Part shown: in pieces, positions 33,412-44,203 of the stretch | Position numbering within the stretch: position 1 is the stretch's first letter | Layout: every line of letters starts with the position of its first letter | Assembly: GCF_017654505.1 (NCBI RefSeq) | Contig: NC_054537.1 | Coordinates: 68,306,145 to 68,370,144, forward strand | Source: Polyodon spathula | Lineage: Eukaryota; Chordata; Actinopteri; Acipenseriformes; Polyodontidae | Length of the DNA stretch: 64,000 nt | Direction of reading: 5' to 3' | Made by a program: the position numbers and the translations under genes | Notes under the pieces: model-generated | The model's database searches: none | What the model was told of the DNA's origin: nothing | The model's input: the letters and a program-made list of their open reading frames with translations, nothing else

Positions 33412-35152
33412 TATGGTGGAAAATGCAGTCAGTAGTCCACTGAAAGAGGGCGAGATGTATGACAAATCTTTTTTTGTATTCACTTTTTTTTGTTTTGTTT
33501 TTTTTGTCCCAATGGAAGTAGTGAAAGGACTTTTACAAGCCACTGCATAACAATAGGAAATAAACCCGTGTGCAGCAGGATAAAACAACCCTAGTCCCAA
33601 TGTCCGCTGGAACTTGGATCAAGCGGTGCATCCCCAGTATCTGAGGAACTGGGACAGCACTAGAACTGGTAAGACTACTGGGGGAACCGGGGACTGAAGA
33701 GCAGCCTATGGCTATGAAGAAACTTGGGGGTAAATTGTCACATGTATACATTGGAACACGCCTAGGACTTCTGAAAAGGAGGGGGTTAGGAGATGGTCAT
33801 CTACTAGACAGAGTATGTTTTAAATGTAATGCGCCTAGCCATATCACTACTCCTTGTCCTTTAAATGAGGAGCCCATGGAATGGAATGTAGGGGGAACAA
33901 GTGGGTTAGACAAGTTGTTTTCTTGTCCGATGATTACTGCTTTATCTGTAAGTCCATGAGAAATCAAACATGTCTTCAGTAAATATTGATGGAAATATGG
34001 TAGGCGCACTGCTTGACTCTGGGAATATGACAGCCTTGTTCTCTGCCGATTTAGTGGAGACAGAGAAATTGGATAAGTCTTGTGGACTCTATTATGTGTA
34101 CACATGAGGACACTCACCACCATCCCACTGTCATTGTTCACATACAAACTGATGCAGGGTCTGTGGACAATCAGGTTGGAGTAGTGACCTCTATGGCATA
34201 CTCTGTAATATTGGGACAGTGCTTCCTTAACTTTAAACAGTTGTGGGGAAAAAAGGCACATTGACTCCACCCACCAAAAATACAGAGGGGATAATAGACC
34301 CTTTAAAAGTGAATCATAAAAGGATGCAATGCTGTCATCCCCCAAACTAATGGACTAGTAGAATGATTCAACAAAACCCTGCAAGATCAGATCTCTGCAA
34401 TCACATCCCTTCTCAAAAAGCACACAAGACAGACACAGGAAGCACAGTTCTTCACATGCAAGGATCTGGGGTTTTCAATCCGGTGATAAGCTTTTAGTGC
34501 AGGTCCTCACAGTGGAATGTAATCTTCTTGCCACCTGGTGAGGACCCTATGAAATAATTGAAAGTGTCAACAATGCACATTACAAAGTTCAGCAGTCAGT
34601 CTGCAGAAAGCCAGTGAAGCTCTATCATGATAATTTATTGAGGTGTGGAAGGATAGGGAAGTCTTGGTTGCCATGGACACATTCCCCACTGAGAAGTCCC
34701 TGTCAGAGCCTCAGGTGTTGATAGCTGACACCATGTTTGACAGTTAAACCCAGGAGGTAAGGGAAATAAGACAGAACAGAGATGTCTTTTTTGTAGTGCC
34801 CGGCAAAACTGGTGTCATTAAACACAACATTATAACGAAGCCTGGGGCTGGTGTTAACATTAAGCCTTCTCGGATCCTGAGGCTAAGAGGGCTGCAATCC
34901 GAGAGGAGGTGAAAAAGAGTTATAGAAGTGATTGAGGAATCTTATAGTGAATGGTCTAGCCTCAGCGTCTTGGTTCCAAAGCTAGATGTCTCTCTCCGGT
35001 TTTGTAATGATTTCCGAAAACTGAATGTTTCAGAATTTGATGTCTACCCCATGCCCAGAGTAGATGAGTTCATCGATAGGCTCAGTTCAGCTTGTTTTAT
35101 CATGAACCTTGACCTCCCCAAAGGATATTGGCAGGTACCCTTTACTGACTAG
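33412..35152 (+). pseudogene. Decayed gag-pol of a Gmr1-like Ty3/gypsy element (PR-IN-RT order)
   Basis: In order: a gag zinc knuckle CFKCNAPSHITTPCPL (about 33810-33860, perfect CX2CX4HX4C); a protease block VGALLDSGNMTALFSADLV (about 34000-34055), where LLDSG is the aspartic-protease active site; an integrase end with CHPQTNGLVE-FNKTLQDQI (about 34330-34400) and GPYEIIESVNNAHYKVQQ (34545-34600); then reverse transcriptase with VIEESYSEWSSLSVLVPK, FCNDFRKLNVSEFDVYPMPR and NLDLPKGYWQVPFTD (34925-35152). IN before RT, with gypsy-type RT, is the order known for Gmr1-like elements. The central integrase is deleted, several stops interrupt the frame (one in LVE-FN, one before RVIEVIEE), and sequence after RT motif B is missing. 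Confidence 0.8.
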
Positions 35153-35315
35153 GCTAAAGAGTAGTATTATGTTAAGTCCAACAGCAGTAAAACAGTTTAC
35201 TAATTGTAAGCATGATTTTTTAAAGTATTTTCCCCAGCTTTGTGGTGGGTATAAAAATGACATACCCTAGCAGCTGTTTAGTCCACTGTCTTTGAAAATG
35301 ACTTGGCAGCAGGTG

Positions 35316-35398
35316 TTATTGATACATAGTTCACCCCCTAGTCTCTGTAAGTTGTCTTGGATAAAAAGCGTCTGCTAAATGACTAACTAATGATAATA
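35316..35398 (+). mobile_element. L2-type LINE 3' end
   Basis: TGTAAGTTGTCTTGGATAAA and AAGCGTCTGCTAAATGAC form the conserved L2 tail, followed by a degenerate TAA-rich end. Only the last about 80 bases are present. Confidence 0.75.
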
Positions 35399-37069
35399 AC
35401 TGCAGATCACACCTATATTGGTAACCTAAGCAGCATGGTACATACTGTACTTCTACACACTAACATGTATCAATACAACTAAAAGATTATAACTATATAT
35501 GCTTGTTGTAGTACAAATGTTGTAAATATACTAATATAAGTTTACTAAGGTAAACTGGCAAAGTGTAGTAAGGCATAGTGAATGCATGAAAAGTAACTGT
35601 TGAATTATAGGAAATAACAGTAAATGTGTGATTGTGGTAAACTGCATCATTACTATACAATAATACTGTGGTAAACCATATAAGTGTAAATAGGTTGTTC
35701 ACAGGTATGTTATTCCAATTCTTATTTGCATTGTAGACTAATTACCTTCTTAACCATGTTCATAGCACTTGTGTAGAAGTGGTACTTGAAGCATCCATAA
35801 ACCTGTGATGTTACATAGTTAATTAAGGAAATACAAACGTAGTTAAACAAATATACTTGTATGCATTAACAAAAAATAGAGAATGTAGAGAATAGAATAA
35901 AAAAGAAGAGTAAATATGTGTTCTTCAAACAGTAATTCGTCATGTTTATTAGAATAAAACAACTCCCAGTACCGTACATAAAACATTATTAACTGTTTTT
36001 GTGATATAATATTAATCCCCTTTTTTTTACTGTAAACTGGAATTTATTCACAGTTTGACAACAATTTGAAAGCGTATGCAGTTAGTTTACAATAAATCAT
36101 GACTGTGATTCACAAATACATTTTAAATGTTTTTAAAGTAGCTAAAAGTTTGAATTGTGAAAATGTTCAGTACTGTATTAAAGATACTCCATACAACTAT
36201 TTTTAATTCATATTTAAAAGGAAAAAAAAAAGTAAACTATATATTCAGATTATTTACCACTGGTTTGATCAATAAAATAGAACACTAAGTACTGTTATAG
36301 TTTTAATACTCTGTAAAGCTGATTCTTTTTACCACAAGATGTCCCCATTTACCCATTTCACAATCTCTCAGAAGAAAGATCAGCAATATGAGCATGGATT
36401 ATTCAGTGGCATGTGTAATGATGTAGTATAAATGTGGGTTCCAGTTCTGTACTGTACATACCTTAAGGTACAGTACACTGTACAGCAATCAGTAGATTAT
36501 TTTTCATTAACACAAAATATAATAAGACTTCTGAAAATGTTGCTTTTTTTCTTCTTTAACAGTAAGTTTAAAATGGCTGTAAAGTAAAGGCATAAGCTGA
36601 AACAAACAATACAGCATGCAGGGGTGTGCAATTTACATCGCTTGATGCCTGGGACAACAAGGTTTGTGTGAGGGACAAGAAGTTTTGCCATTATATTTTG
36701 CCCATCAGACAAGTGTTTTTATCTGTTTATTTATCATCTGTTCGTTCTGTTGCTGGAAAGACGCTCCCGGTATATTTTTAGAGCCAAGCAAGTTTTGAAA
36801 AATGAATTGCGGAAGTCTAGCACCTATACAGAAACATTTTAAAAAGTGTTTACGCCCTACCCCTATCACTTCTGATTGGCTAGCTGTGGGAAAAGCTGAT
36901 CTTCTACTGGTTACAAAGAAACACAGAAATGGTTGTCAATAGCCTCTTGCAATGCACAAACTAATCTTTTAAATTTAAGGTATTATTTACTTGTTCTTGT
37001 AAATTAGCAAAGTGATGCTGCTTCCATAATGCATGAACCTGGCTTAAAGGCAGCAATCTAGTAAAGTTA
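35399..37069. other. AT-rich intergenic DNA, nothing recognised
   Basis: Long AT-rich tract with many TACTGT and ACTGTA words but no clear unit. Open frames are short and unsupported. Confidence 0.5.
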
Positions 37070-37096
37070 CAACAACAACAACAACAACAACAACAA
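37070..37096. repeat. (CAA)n microsatellite
   Basis: About nine CAA triplets. Confidence 0.93.
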
Positions 37097-37268
37097 ACAC
37101 CAGTCACTAAGGTATTAGCGGATTAGAAAAAATGGTATTGTGTAATTTATAGAATTATTTCTGAGTCAACTTTGTGGTCAAATGTGTACAGTACTTGTTG
37201 GGATATTAAAAAAAAAAAGCATTTCAAGAGAAATTTGTCATTATTTTTTAATTTGTAATATATATAAG

Positions 37269-37272
<4 letters not shown>

Positions 37273-37349
<77 letters not shown>
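37273..37349. repeat. (TA)n(TG)n microsatellite
   Basis: About 29 TA units followed by nine TG units. Confidence 0.95.
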
Positions 37350-38340
37350 AAACTGTTAAAACATGAAGGTTGTCAAATATGTTTATGATAGAAATTAAAT
37401 GCTTATATATGAGATTATCTGTACAATTTTTTATTATTCAATATAAAACACAGACTGTAAATCTCACGACAATGTGTTTATGTATTAATTCACTGATGTA
37501 TTTATTTTTCAGTGAGATTATCGGCTTTCATGCACTCTGCATTATGTTGCATGCAGTGGTTATCACAGACTGCACACTGATGACTTTCCTTGTAATGCTA
37601 GTGCTGCCACCTACTGACAGACATTAAACACTGCAGTTGAAGTATTTAGACATCTAGTAAACAATACCAACTTGAAATACGTTATACGCTCAACGCAAAC
37701 AATACTATTCTCTGGCAATGCATGATATGAAAAGTAAAATAATGTATATAACAGCTGGCATAAACTAATTTAAGTTTTATATAGTTTATATATGAAATCT
37801 ACTTGAAATACTTTGTTCACTAAATACAAACAACACAATTCTCTGGCAATGCACTATATGAAAATAATGAACAGCTGGCATAAGCTATGTTATTGTAATA
37901 CAGTATAAACATAAACTTAAAAGTTAAATAGGTATGTGCAGTACCTTACTATAGATCTTGTGACTACAACATAGCAAAAAATATATGATGGAAGTCTGCA
38001 CAGTATTTGGCCGACTGAGCTGATAAACAACCGTAAAAAAAACTTTTATAAGACTGACAACCATTTGCCTCCATGAAGGCTAGTAATGTGCTGAGGATTG
38101 CGAGTTTTACAGATTGGCTTTGCCATTTTCTGTGTCTTTCTTGATGTCTTTTCCCGCTGTCATGCTGTTGCTATGTGTTGTACTTCATTGCTATTTCTGA
38201 AACACTCACATTCTTTTATTTTTTTAAACACTCAAATGTTGTTTGTATTATGCAATTAACCAAATTAAAATGCAATGCACAATGGACTTTGGGACCACAC
38301 AGCTTCATGCAATTAAATGAATTTAGCCGATATACACTTA
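37350..38340. other. Intergenic DNA with a short direct duplication
   Basis: CTCTGGCAATGCA and nearby ACTTGAAATAC words occur twice (about 37665-37730 and 37800-37860) in similar order, indicating an old local duplication of about 130 bases. No gene is seen. Confidence 0.45.
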
Positions 38341-38344
38341 ACTG

Positions 38345-38787
38345 TATCATATAACACTGTGTAACAAATTATTATTATTTTTTTGTTCCTGGGTAGTAAG
38401 TGTTATTTCCTAATTGCTTATGCCTCAAAAGTATAAAAAATGGCTATTATTCCCCACAAACTTTGCTTTTGTGACCAGGACAGTGATATTTCAAAATATC
38501 ACTATTTCCAATGGAAAAACGGGCAAATGTGTGTCTTTTCGTTCACATAGTCAGAAAAAAAGAACATATGAATCCAAATTAACATGTATTTATACTAAAG
38601 TAATACAAAAATGACTACAAAACATTAAGAAGTGAGTAGTTTTTTGAGATTTACGATTATACTGTAAATTTACTGTAAATGTCTAAATAATAGCCATTTT
38701 CTATACTTTTGAGGCATAAGCAATTAGGAAATAACACTTACTACCCAGGAACAAAAATTGTGTTACATAGTGTAATCATATAAAATG
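38345..38787. mobile_element. MITE with about 90-bp terminal inverted repeats
   Basis: The left arm (about 38348-38450) contains CACTGTGTAACAAATT, then GTTCCTGGGTAGTAAGTGTT, ATTTCCTAATTGCTTATGCC and TCAAAAGTATA. The right arm (about 38688-38785) is its near-perfect reverse complement: TATACTTTTGAGGCATAAGC, AATTAGGAAATAACACTTAC and TACCCAGGAAC, ending ACACTATGTAA-like. The centre of about 240 bases is AT-rich and holds no transposase frame. A 26-base poly-A run follows at 38788. I have the impression that the same sequence is common in other fish, but cannot name the superfamily. Confidence 0.85.
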
Positions 38788-38813
38788 AAAAAAAAAAAAA
38801 AAAAAAAAAAAAA
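38788..38813. repeat. Poly-A run
   Basis: About 26 A residues directly after the MITE right arm. Confidence 0.9.
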
Positions 38814-39191
38814 CCGGGACCAGCTACATGCGATGCAATTAAGCAATTTATATAATTATCCAATATGCAAATAAGTGGTTGACTGTACATAAATAAATAA
38901 CAAAGCTCTTCTTTACATTAACTTTTGATACCGACAACAGTAGGCCTGAAAAAACTTGGTTCCACAAATTTGTTAAAGACAAATACTGTTTTTAATAGCA
39001 GCTTGCTGCAAGACTAACATACTACATAATGAAGTTCCAGAACAGCACTGAGAAATGTGCTGAACTCGAGGACTACCGATATACTTATATACGATATACC
39101 AATTCATCATTTCCAACAAGAACAAATATATTATATTCTAACCACATTTTACTAGCAAGATCCTTGCACTGTCATTGCAGGATTCTGATTC

Positions 39192-39194
<3 letters not shown>

Positions 39195-39253
<59 letters not shown>
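39195..39253. repeat. (TTA)n microsatellite
   Basis: About 19 triplets. An overlapping plus-strand frame reads as polytyrosine and is not a gene. Confidence 0.95.
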
Positions 39254-39852
39254 GTTACAACAATAATATGTAGTGCAATTGATATTTTTATTATGTAGTG
39301 CAAAACGTGGTAAGATAAGTTTCACTGGTGGTAAGTAGGTTTACTGCCAATATTTAAAAAATGTACTGTCCTAAATATTTTGACCGGATCATTTTTATAT
39401 CCTTTTAACCTAAAGTGCTGGCATTTTAGCTCCATTAGTAGCTTATAAGGATCAGATCTGCTGTTGCTGAAGGTTCTGTAGGAAAACTTGTATATGTTTA
39501 TAAGTAATTGTGTCTATCCTTCAGATGTTTGGAAGACTGTCCGCGTTATTTAGTATGCTTTTCAAATATTTAGTATGTGTACGGATATGAACCAATCATA
39601 ATAAATAAAATACTAATTGTTTTAAATAAATGTAAATGAACTAAGCATTTTCTACGTAGATGCTGGTCATTTTACAGTAGTACCTATGTAGGGGCTGGTC
39701 ATTTTACTGTCATGCAGCGTAATTACAAGAGTAGCCAATCGCCTTAAAGGAAAAAATGTTTTTAATTTCAGACATGAAATACTCTTTAAGAAAATCAGAA
39801 ATAAGGAAAATCGCAATTCATGGCGGCGAGAACTAATTCTATGGTGCAAATA

Positions 39853-41096
39853 TACACTGAGTGTACAAAATATTAGGAACACCTGTTCTTTCCACGAAAT
39901 AGACTGACGAGGTGAATCCAGGTGAAAGCTATGATCCCTTATTGATGTAACCTGTTAAATCCACTTCAATCAGTGTAGATGAAGGGGAGACAGGTTAAAC
40001 AAAGATTTTTAAGCCTTGACACAGTTGAGACATGGATTGTGTATGTGTGCCATTCAGAGGATAAATGGGCAAGACAAAAGATTTAAGTGCCTTTGAACGG
40101 GGTATGGTACTAGGTGCCAGGCTCTCTGGTTTGAGTGTGTCAAGAACTGCAATGCTGCTGGATTTTTCATGCTCAGCAGTTTCCCGTGTGTATCAACGAT
40201 GGTCCACCACCCAAAGGACATCCAGCCAACGACAAGCCAGTGGTCCAAAATGGCTCATTGATGAAAGAGGCCAAAGGAGGCTGACACGAATTGTGCAGAG
40301 CAACCAGTACAACACTGGTGCCGAAAGACCCATAAAAGAATGCACAACTCATCGTACCTAGACAAGAATGGGGTATGGCAGCCAACGACCAACCAGAGTT
40401 CCACTTCTTTCAGCAAAACACAAGAAACTGTGGTTGCAGTGGCATAAGGAACGAAAACACTGGACACTGGAGGATTGGAAAAACATTGCCTGGTCTGATG
40501 AATCCCGGTTCCTGCTATTTCACGTTGATGGGAGGACTAGGCTATGGAGAAAACTACATGATGGATCCATCATGCTGTGTGTCAACATTGCAGGCTGGTG
40601 GTGGTGGTGTGATGGTGTGGGGTGTGTTTTCATGGCACACATTGGGCCCCTTGATAAAAGTGGAGCAACGTTTGAATGCCACAGGATATCTGAACATCAT
40701 TGCCAATCAGGTGCATCCCTTCATGGCAGCAGTGTATCCAACTGCTAATGGATTTTTTCAGCAAGGTAATGCCCCACGCCACAAGGCTAGGATTGTCCGG
40801 GAATGGTTCCACGAACATGACAGTGAATTCAGCTTACTGCAGTGGCCTGCCCAGTCACCAGATCTCAATCCAATTGAGCATATGTGGGATGAGATGGAAC
40901 GAGCTATTCAGTGTAGAGATCCACTACCAGCCAACTTGAAACAACTGTGGGAAGCATTGGAGTCAGCATGGGCCAGCATCCCTGTGGAACGCTCGACACC
41001 TTGTAGAGTCCATGCCCCGACGAATTGTTCTGAGGGCAAAAGGGTGTGCAACTCAATATTAGGAAGGTGTTTCTAATGTTTTTTACACTCAGTGTA
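39853..41096 (+). mobile_element. Tc1-like transposon, nearly full length
   Basis: The left tip TACACTGAGTGTACAAAATA continues with TTAGGAACACCTG; the right tip, read inward, is TACACTGAGTGTAAAAAACA followed by TTAGAAACACCTT. TA at each tip is the Tc1 target. Length is about 1.24 kb, close to complete for this short-inverted-repeat type, which is familiar from salmonids and other fish. The transposase gene is on the plus strand and is disrupted. Confidence 0.95.
40065..41072 (+). pseudogene. Tc1-like transposase, inactivated
   Basis: The start MGKTKDLSAFERGMVLGARL opens the paired helix-turn-helix region, with RTAMLLDFSCSAVSRVYQRW. A TAG at 40359-40361 interrupts the frame, which then continues to LSAKHKKLWLQWHKERKHW and WSDESRFLLFHVDGRTRLW (first catalytic Asp, GAT about 40497). 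Near 40555 the frame shifts to MDPSCCVSTLQAGGGGVMVW. The second Asp, normally in QQDNAP, is Gly here (GFFQQGNAPRHKARIV, codon 40765). The Glu is kept in [15 protein letters not shown] (about 40876). A second shift near 40990 leads to LVESMPRRIVLRAKGCATQY. One stop, two shifts and one lost catalytic residue make it inactive. Confidence 0.93.
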
Positions 41097-41817
41097 GATT
41101 TGCTGAGTGCTGCCGACTTCTTGAGACACATAATATTGACTGTGACACGGTTCGGTTTGTAATAACAATGTACACAATATGTTTTTTTTTTTTTTTTAAA
41201 CTATATTTATATCAGTTTTGCACTAAAATATTGAGTTACCATAGTTAATATTAGATTCAATGTCAGATCTTTCAACACAGATCTTTCATGAGTTTGTCTC
41301 AGTGTAGAAACCAGTGACTCCCTGAAAATTGTGAGCATATTAAAAACGTTTATTAAGCATTTTTCTAAATCAGTAAAATAAGTAAAACAATCTTTCTCCC
41401 ACTATTTCAGATATGCCAAGTGCTTGTGTGGGAGTAAACTGGCACCCACATGATAAAGTATGGGTTTATAAAACCTCCTAACAAGAGCTGCTATGTCTGA
41501 GTTCTAGATAAAGCCAGATAAAAAATACAAAGCAATGTCTTTTAAAACAAGCAAAGGTAGTAAATAGTGCAAAACACTGCGGGGGACATTTTCAATGATC
41601 TAAGCAGTGACACATTTGATACCACTTCTCTATTCCAAACACCATCTTTGTATTGTATTTAATGCTGTTCATAAACAGATCAGTATATCATCCTTGCGGG
41701 GAAGCACAGTACAAGGATTAATATATTAAAAATGGATGTAGATAACAAAATAATCATATACATGTTCCATGTTGTGCACATATGTCGCAAATATTTCATT
41801 TTGAAAGAAATCTATGG
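41097..41817. other. Intergenic DNA, nothing recognised
   Basis: A T run at about 41182-41197; no coding or repeat signal otherwise. Confidence 0.5.
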
Positions 41818-41818
41818 A

Positions 41819-41828
41819 TTTTTTTTTT

Positions 41829-41871
<43 letters not shown>

Positions 41872-41995
41872 TAATAAATATTATCTGATTGGTTAAATAC
41901 TCTCTATTAGCAGGCCTTGCTTTCAGATAGTCACAATCATTGTCTTGCACACCTGAAGAGTAAAATTGTCCCCATGCTTGCGGGTTCATTGTTGT
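41819..41995 (-). mobile_element. Possible retroposed sequence with poly-A tail
   Basis: A T-rich run of nearly 50 bases (41819-41866) on the plus strand is a poly-A tail if read on the minus strand. It follows TATTTAACCAATCAGATAAT and ATTAAAATT, so a retroposed fragment of about 130 bases on the minus strand is plausible. No tRNA head is recognised. Confidence 0.3.
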
Positions 41996-42839
41996 TCTAA
42001 GTAACAGCTTCCTCTAATGTGTGGCATGCTCTGCAACCAGTAAGATGCTTGACTCCAAAAGGCACCGTTGAGGTAAAAATGGAAGGCGATGAGCAAACTG
42101 AAAACTTTCTTGTACCTCTTGTAGTACCAATAATGTTCTTTTAAAATGAAGACACAAGTTTGTGATATCATATGTTTCTTTCAAAACTGCACAGGGAATG
42201 GAGATGCACAAGTGAGATTTATGAAAATATTTTGTTACTGTAATCCTGTTGCAAATCTAATTTTAAGAAATACTTATCGAAGAACTTCAGAACAAATAAG
42301 ACCAGTTGAACTCAGTATTAAAAAAAAAACAACCAGGGAAGTGCACAGAGCTACATCAGTGCTTCCTCACGATTATCATAAGTACACACTAATTTCACAA
42401 CAGACTTCTCTGAACAGTGTTAAAATAGATTAATCTGTTTATGCTATATTTTTTTTTAAAAGATATAGATTACAAAATCAGTCTATGGTGGAGCTATACA
42501 CACACCAGTGTCATTGATACAATCACAGAAATCTCAGCTGCAAGCCGAACTCTTCATGTAGCTCACTCAATAAAGTTGTAGGTTACAGTCCATTTGATCG
42601 TAATGTTGAATCCGGCTGTTGTTGGAATCCGGCTGTGTTTTAATACAAAAGTCTTTCTCTTATAATAATTACAGTAGTTATAGCCTTTCTTTGAACGTGA
42701 ATTGATTTGATATTTTACCAGGCACATTTTGTTTTACCTTTAAAGAGGGTTATATTACAATGAAGCTATGGTTGCATTGCTGAGAAAGGAGGGGTTAATA
42801 TAAAACACATATTAATACAATTCAAGTACTATTTACTTA
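41996..42839. other. Intergenic DNA, nothing recognised
   Basis: A short tandem pair GAATCCGGCTGTTGTTG/GAATCCGGCTGTG lies at about 42609-42638. No gene is supported. Confidence 0.45.
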
Positions 42840-43014
42840 CAAAATGTTAGAGCTAACTTGAAATATGCAACTATTAAGAGCTGAAAACAATTAAAAAGAT
42901 CTGATTAAGCAAATTATCAGTTTAATTAAGGGTCTAGTTAAGTAATTGAGAGCTCAGTTGGAATTAAAACCAGCAGACACAGGGGGTCCTCAGGACCAGG
43001 GTTGGGAACCACTG
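42840..43014 (-). mobile_element. hAT-type non-autonomous element, one end
   Basis: Read on the minus strand the tip is CAGTGGTTCCCAACCCTGGT, continuing CCTGAGGACCCCCTGTGTCT. CAGTGGTTCCCAACC is a classic hAT terminus. The following AT-rich interior has TTAATCAGATC and similar words. The opposite tip and an 8-base target duplication were not found, so the left boundary is a guess. Confidence 0.65.
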
Positions 43015-44048
43015 CTTTAGCACAACCCATTGTTTTATGACGGCATCTGTCCGCCTGTGTACATCAAACCTATGTGTATTCAGTGGATATGTCATTGTGA
43101 TCTACTGTTTTATGTTACTGATGTCTCATATCCCATACAGAAATCAATAAGAACCTAGTTAAGGTAAACATAATTTATTACACCAATGTGTTTTTTTTAT
43201 TGGGTTTGGGTACAATACCCTTGCTGCAAAGCTCTGAAAGAAACCATAAACCTTTGTCATTTATTATGTTGGAAGTCTGATGGCTTTTGTTCTCAGTCAC
43301 TTGTGTTCTGACTTCTGTCTTGTTTAAGAATGATACATTGTCTTCCAGTGTCTTTTATGCTTAGCTGCTGTGGGTTTATGGAGATCTCTATGGAAAACTC
43401 AGCTTTGTTAACATTCTACCAGACATTCTCATAAAATGAATGTCACTCCCGTAAGTGACGTGACTCATTTTGAATTGCCAGAGCAGCACCAACAAAGGAG
43501 CATTGAAAGGCAGCCCGACTTTCATACAAAAGTAGTGCTTGGAGCAAAGAAAATATAATAAACTTTGAGTATTCTGGATAGGATTAAAACATGCGTTTGT
43601 AGCACATTTAGGGACATCCAGCCTATAGAGGATGCTTGTTATATACTGCAGGCTCCTTCAAGGCAATGTTCTGCCTAAAGTTTTTAGTATGTTAATGCAT
43701 TTTACAGAACTTTCTGGAAGCGATCCTTAAGTGTTCTAATGAACTAGCACAGTAGATAGCCAGTTTATAAAGTTATTTTTCAATCAACTGTGTTAGCAAA
43801 TCACAAGATTTCACAACAGGAATAAACACACAGTGCAGTGCATTTTATAAGGAATTGCACAGAATGTACGTCACTGCCCTTAGCTTAATATACAGTAGAA
43901 TAATATACAGCATCACTCTCCAGGCGTGGAGACCATTTGTGATCTACTGTAATCTACTGTATGCTGACATTTTATAACTCAACGCAGATGATTTCTCCCA
44001 CACCTACACCCACCCATTTAAAAAACATCTTGTTCATGGGTGTACAGT
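43015..44048. other. Intergenic DNA; 43240-43540 possibly conserved
   Basis: No repeat or coding signal. The part at 43240-43540 has an even composition and a GTAAGTGACGTGACTC CRE/AP-1-like motif near 43451-43468, which would suit a regulatory element; weak. Confidence 0.25.
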
Positions 44049-44049
44049 T

Positions 44050-44203
44050 AAGGCCACTGCACACTAGACCGACCCACTAAGACACCGACATGATTTCGGT
44101 TTTGTGTGCAGCTGAAACAGACACCGCCGCGAGACGGTACAGATGGATTTTGCTCATCTGCGCTTGTGTCTTATCGGGTCGGTCTGGTGTGCGGTGGACT
44201 GTA
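44050..44203. mobile_element. Small MITE with about 37-bp inverted repeats (Harbinger-like)
   Basis: The left arm reads CCACTGCACACTAGACCGAC then CCACTAAGACAC (44054-44087). The right arm read inward is CCACCGCACACCAGACCGAC then CCGATAAGACAC (44199-44166). Only a few substitutions separate them. The core of about 75 bases is GC-rich and non-coding. Flanks TTA on the left and GTA on the right could be a mutated three-base target site. The whole unit can fold into one long hairpin. Confidence 0.85.

Noticed and set aside
33797..34345. 182-codon minus-strand open frame, among the longest in the window
   Set aside because: It is the antisense shadow of the gag/protease/integrase remnant, which has clear motifs on the plus strand.
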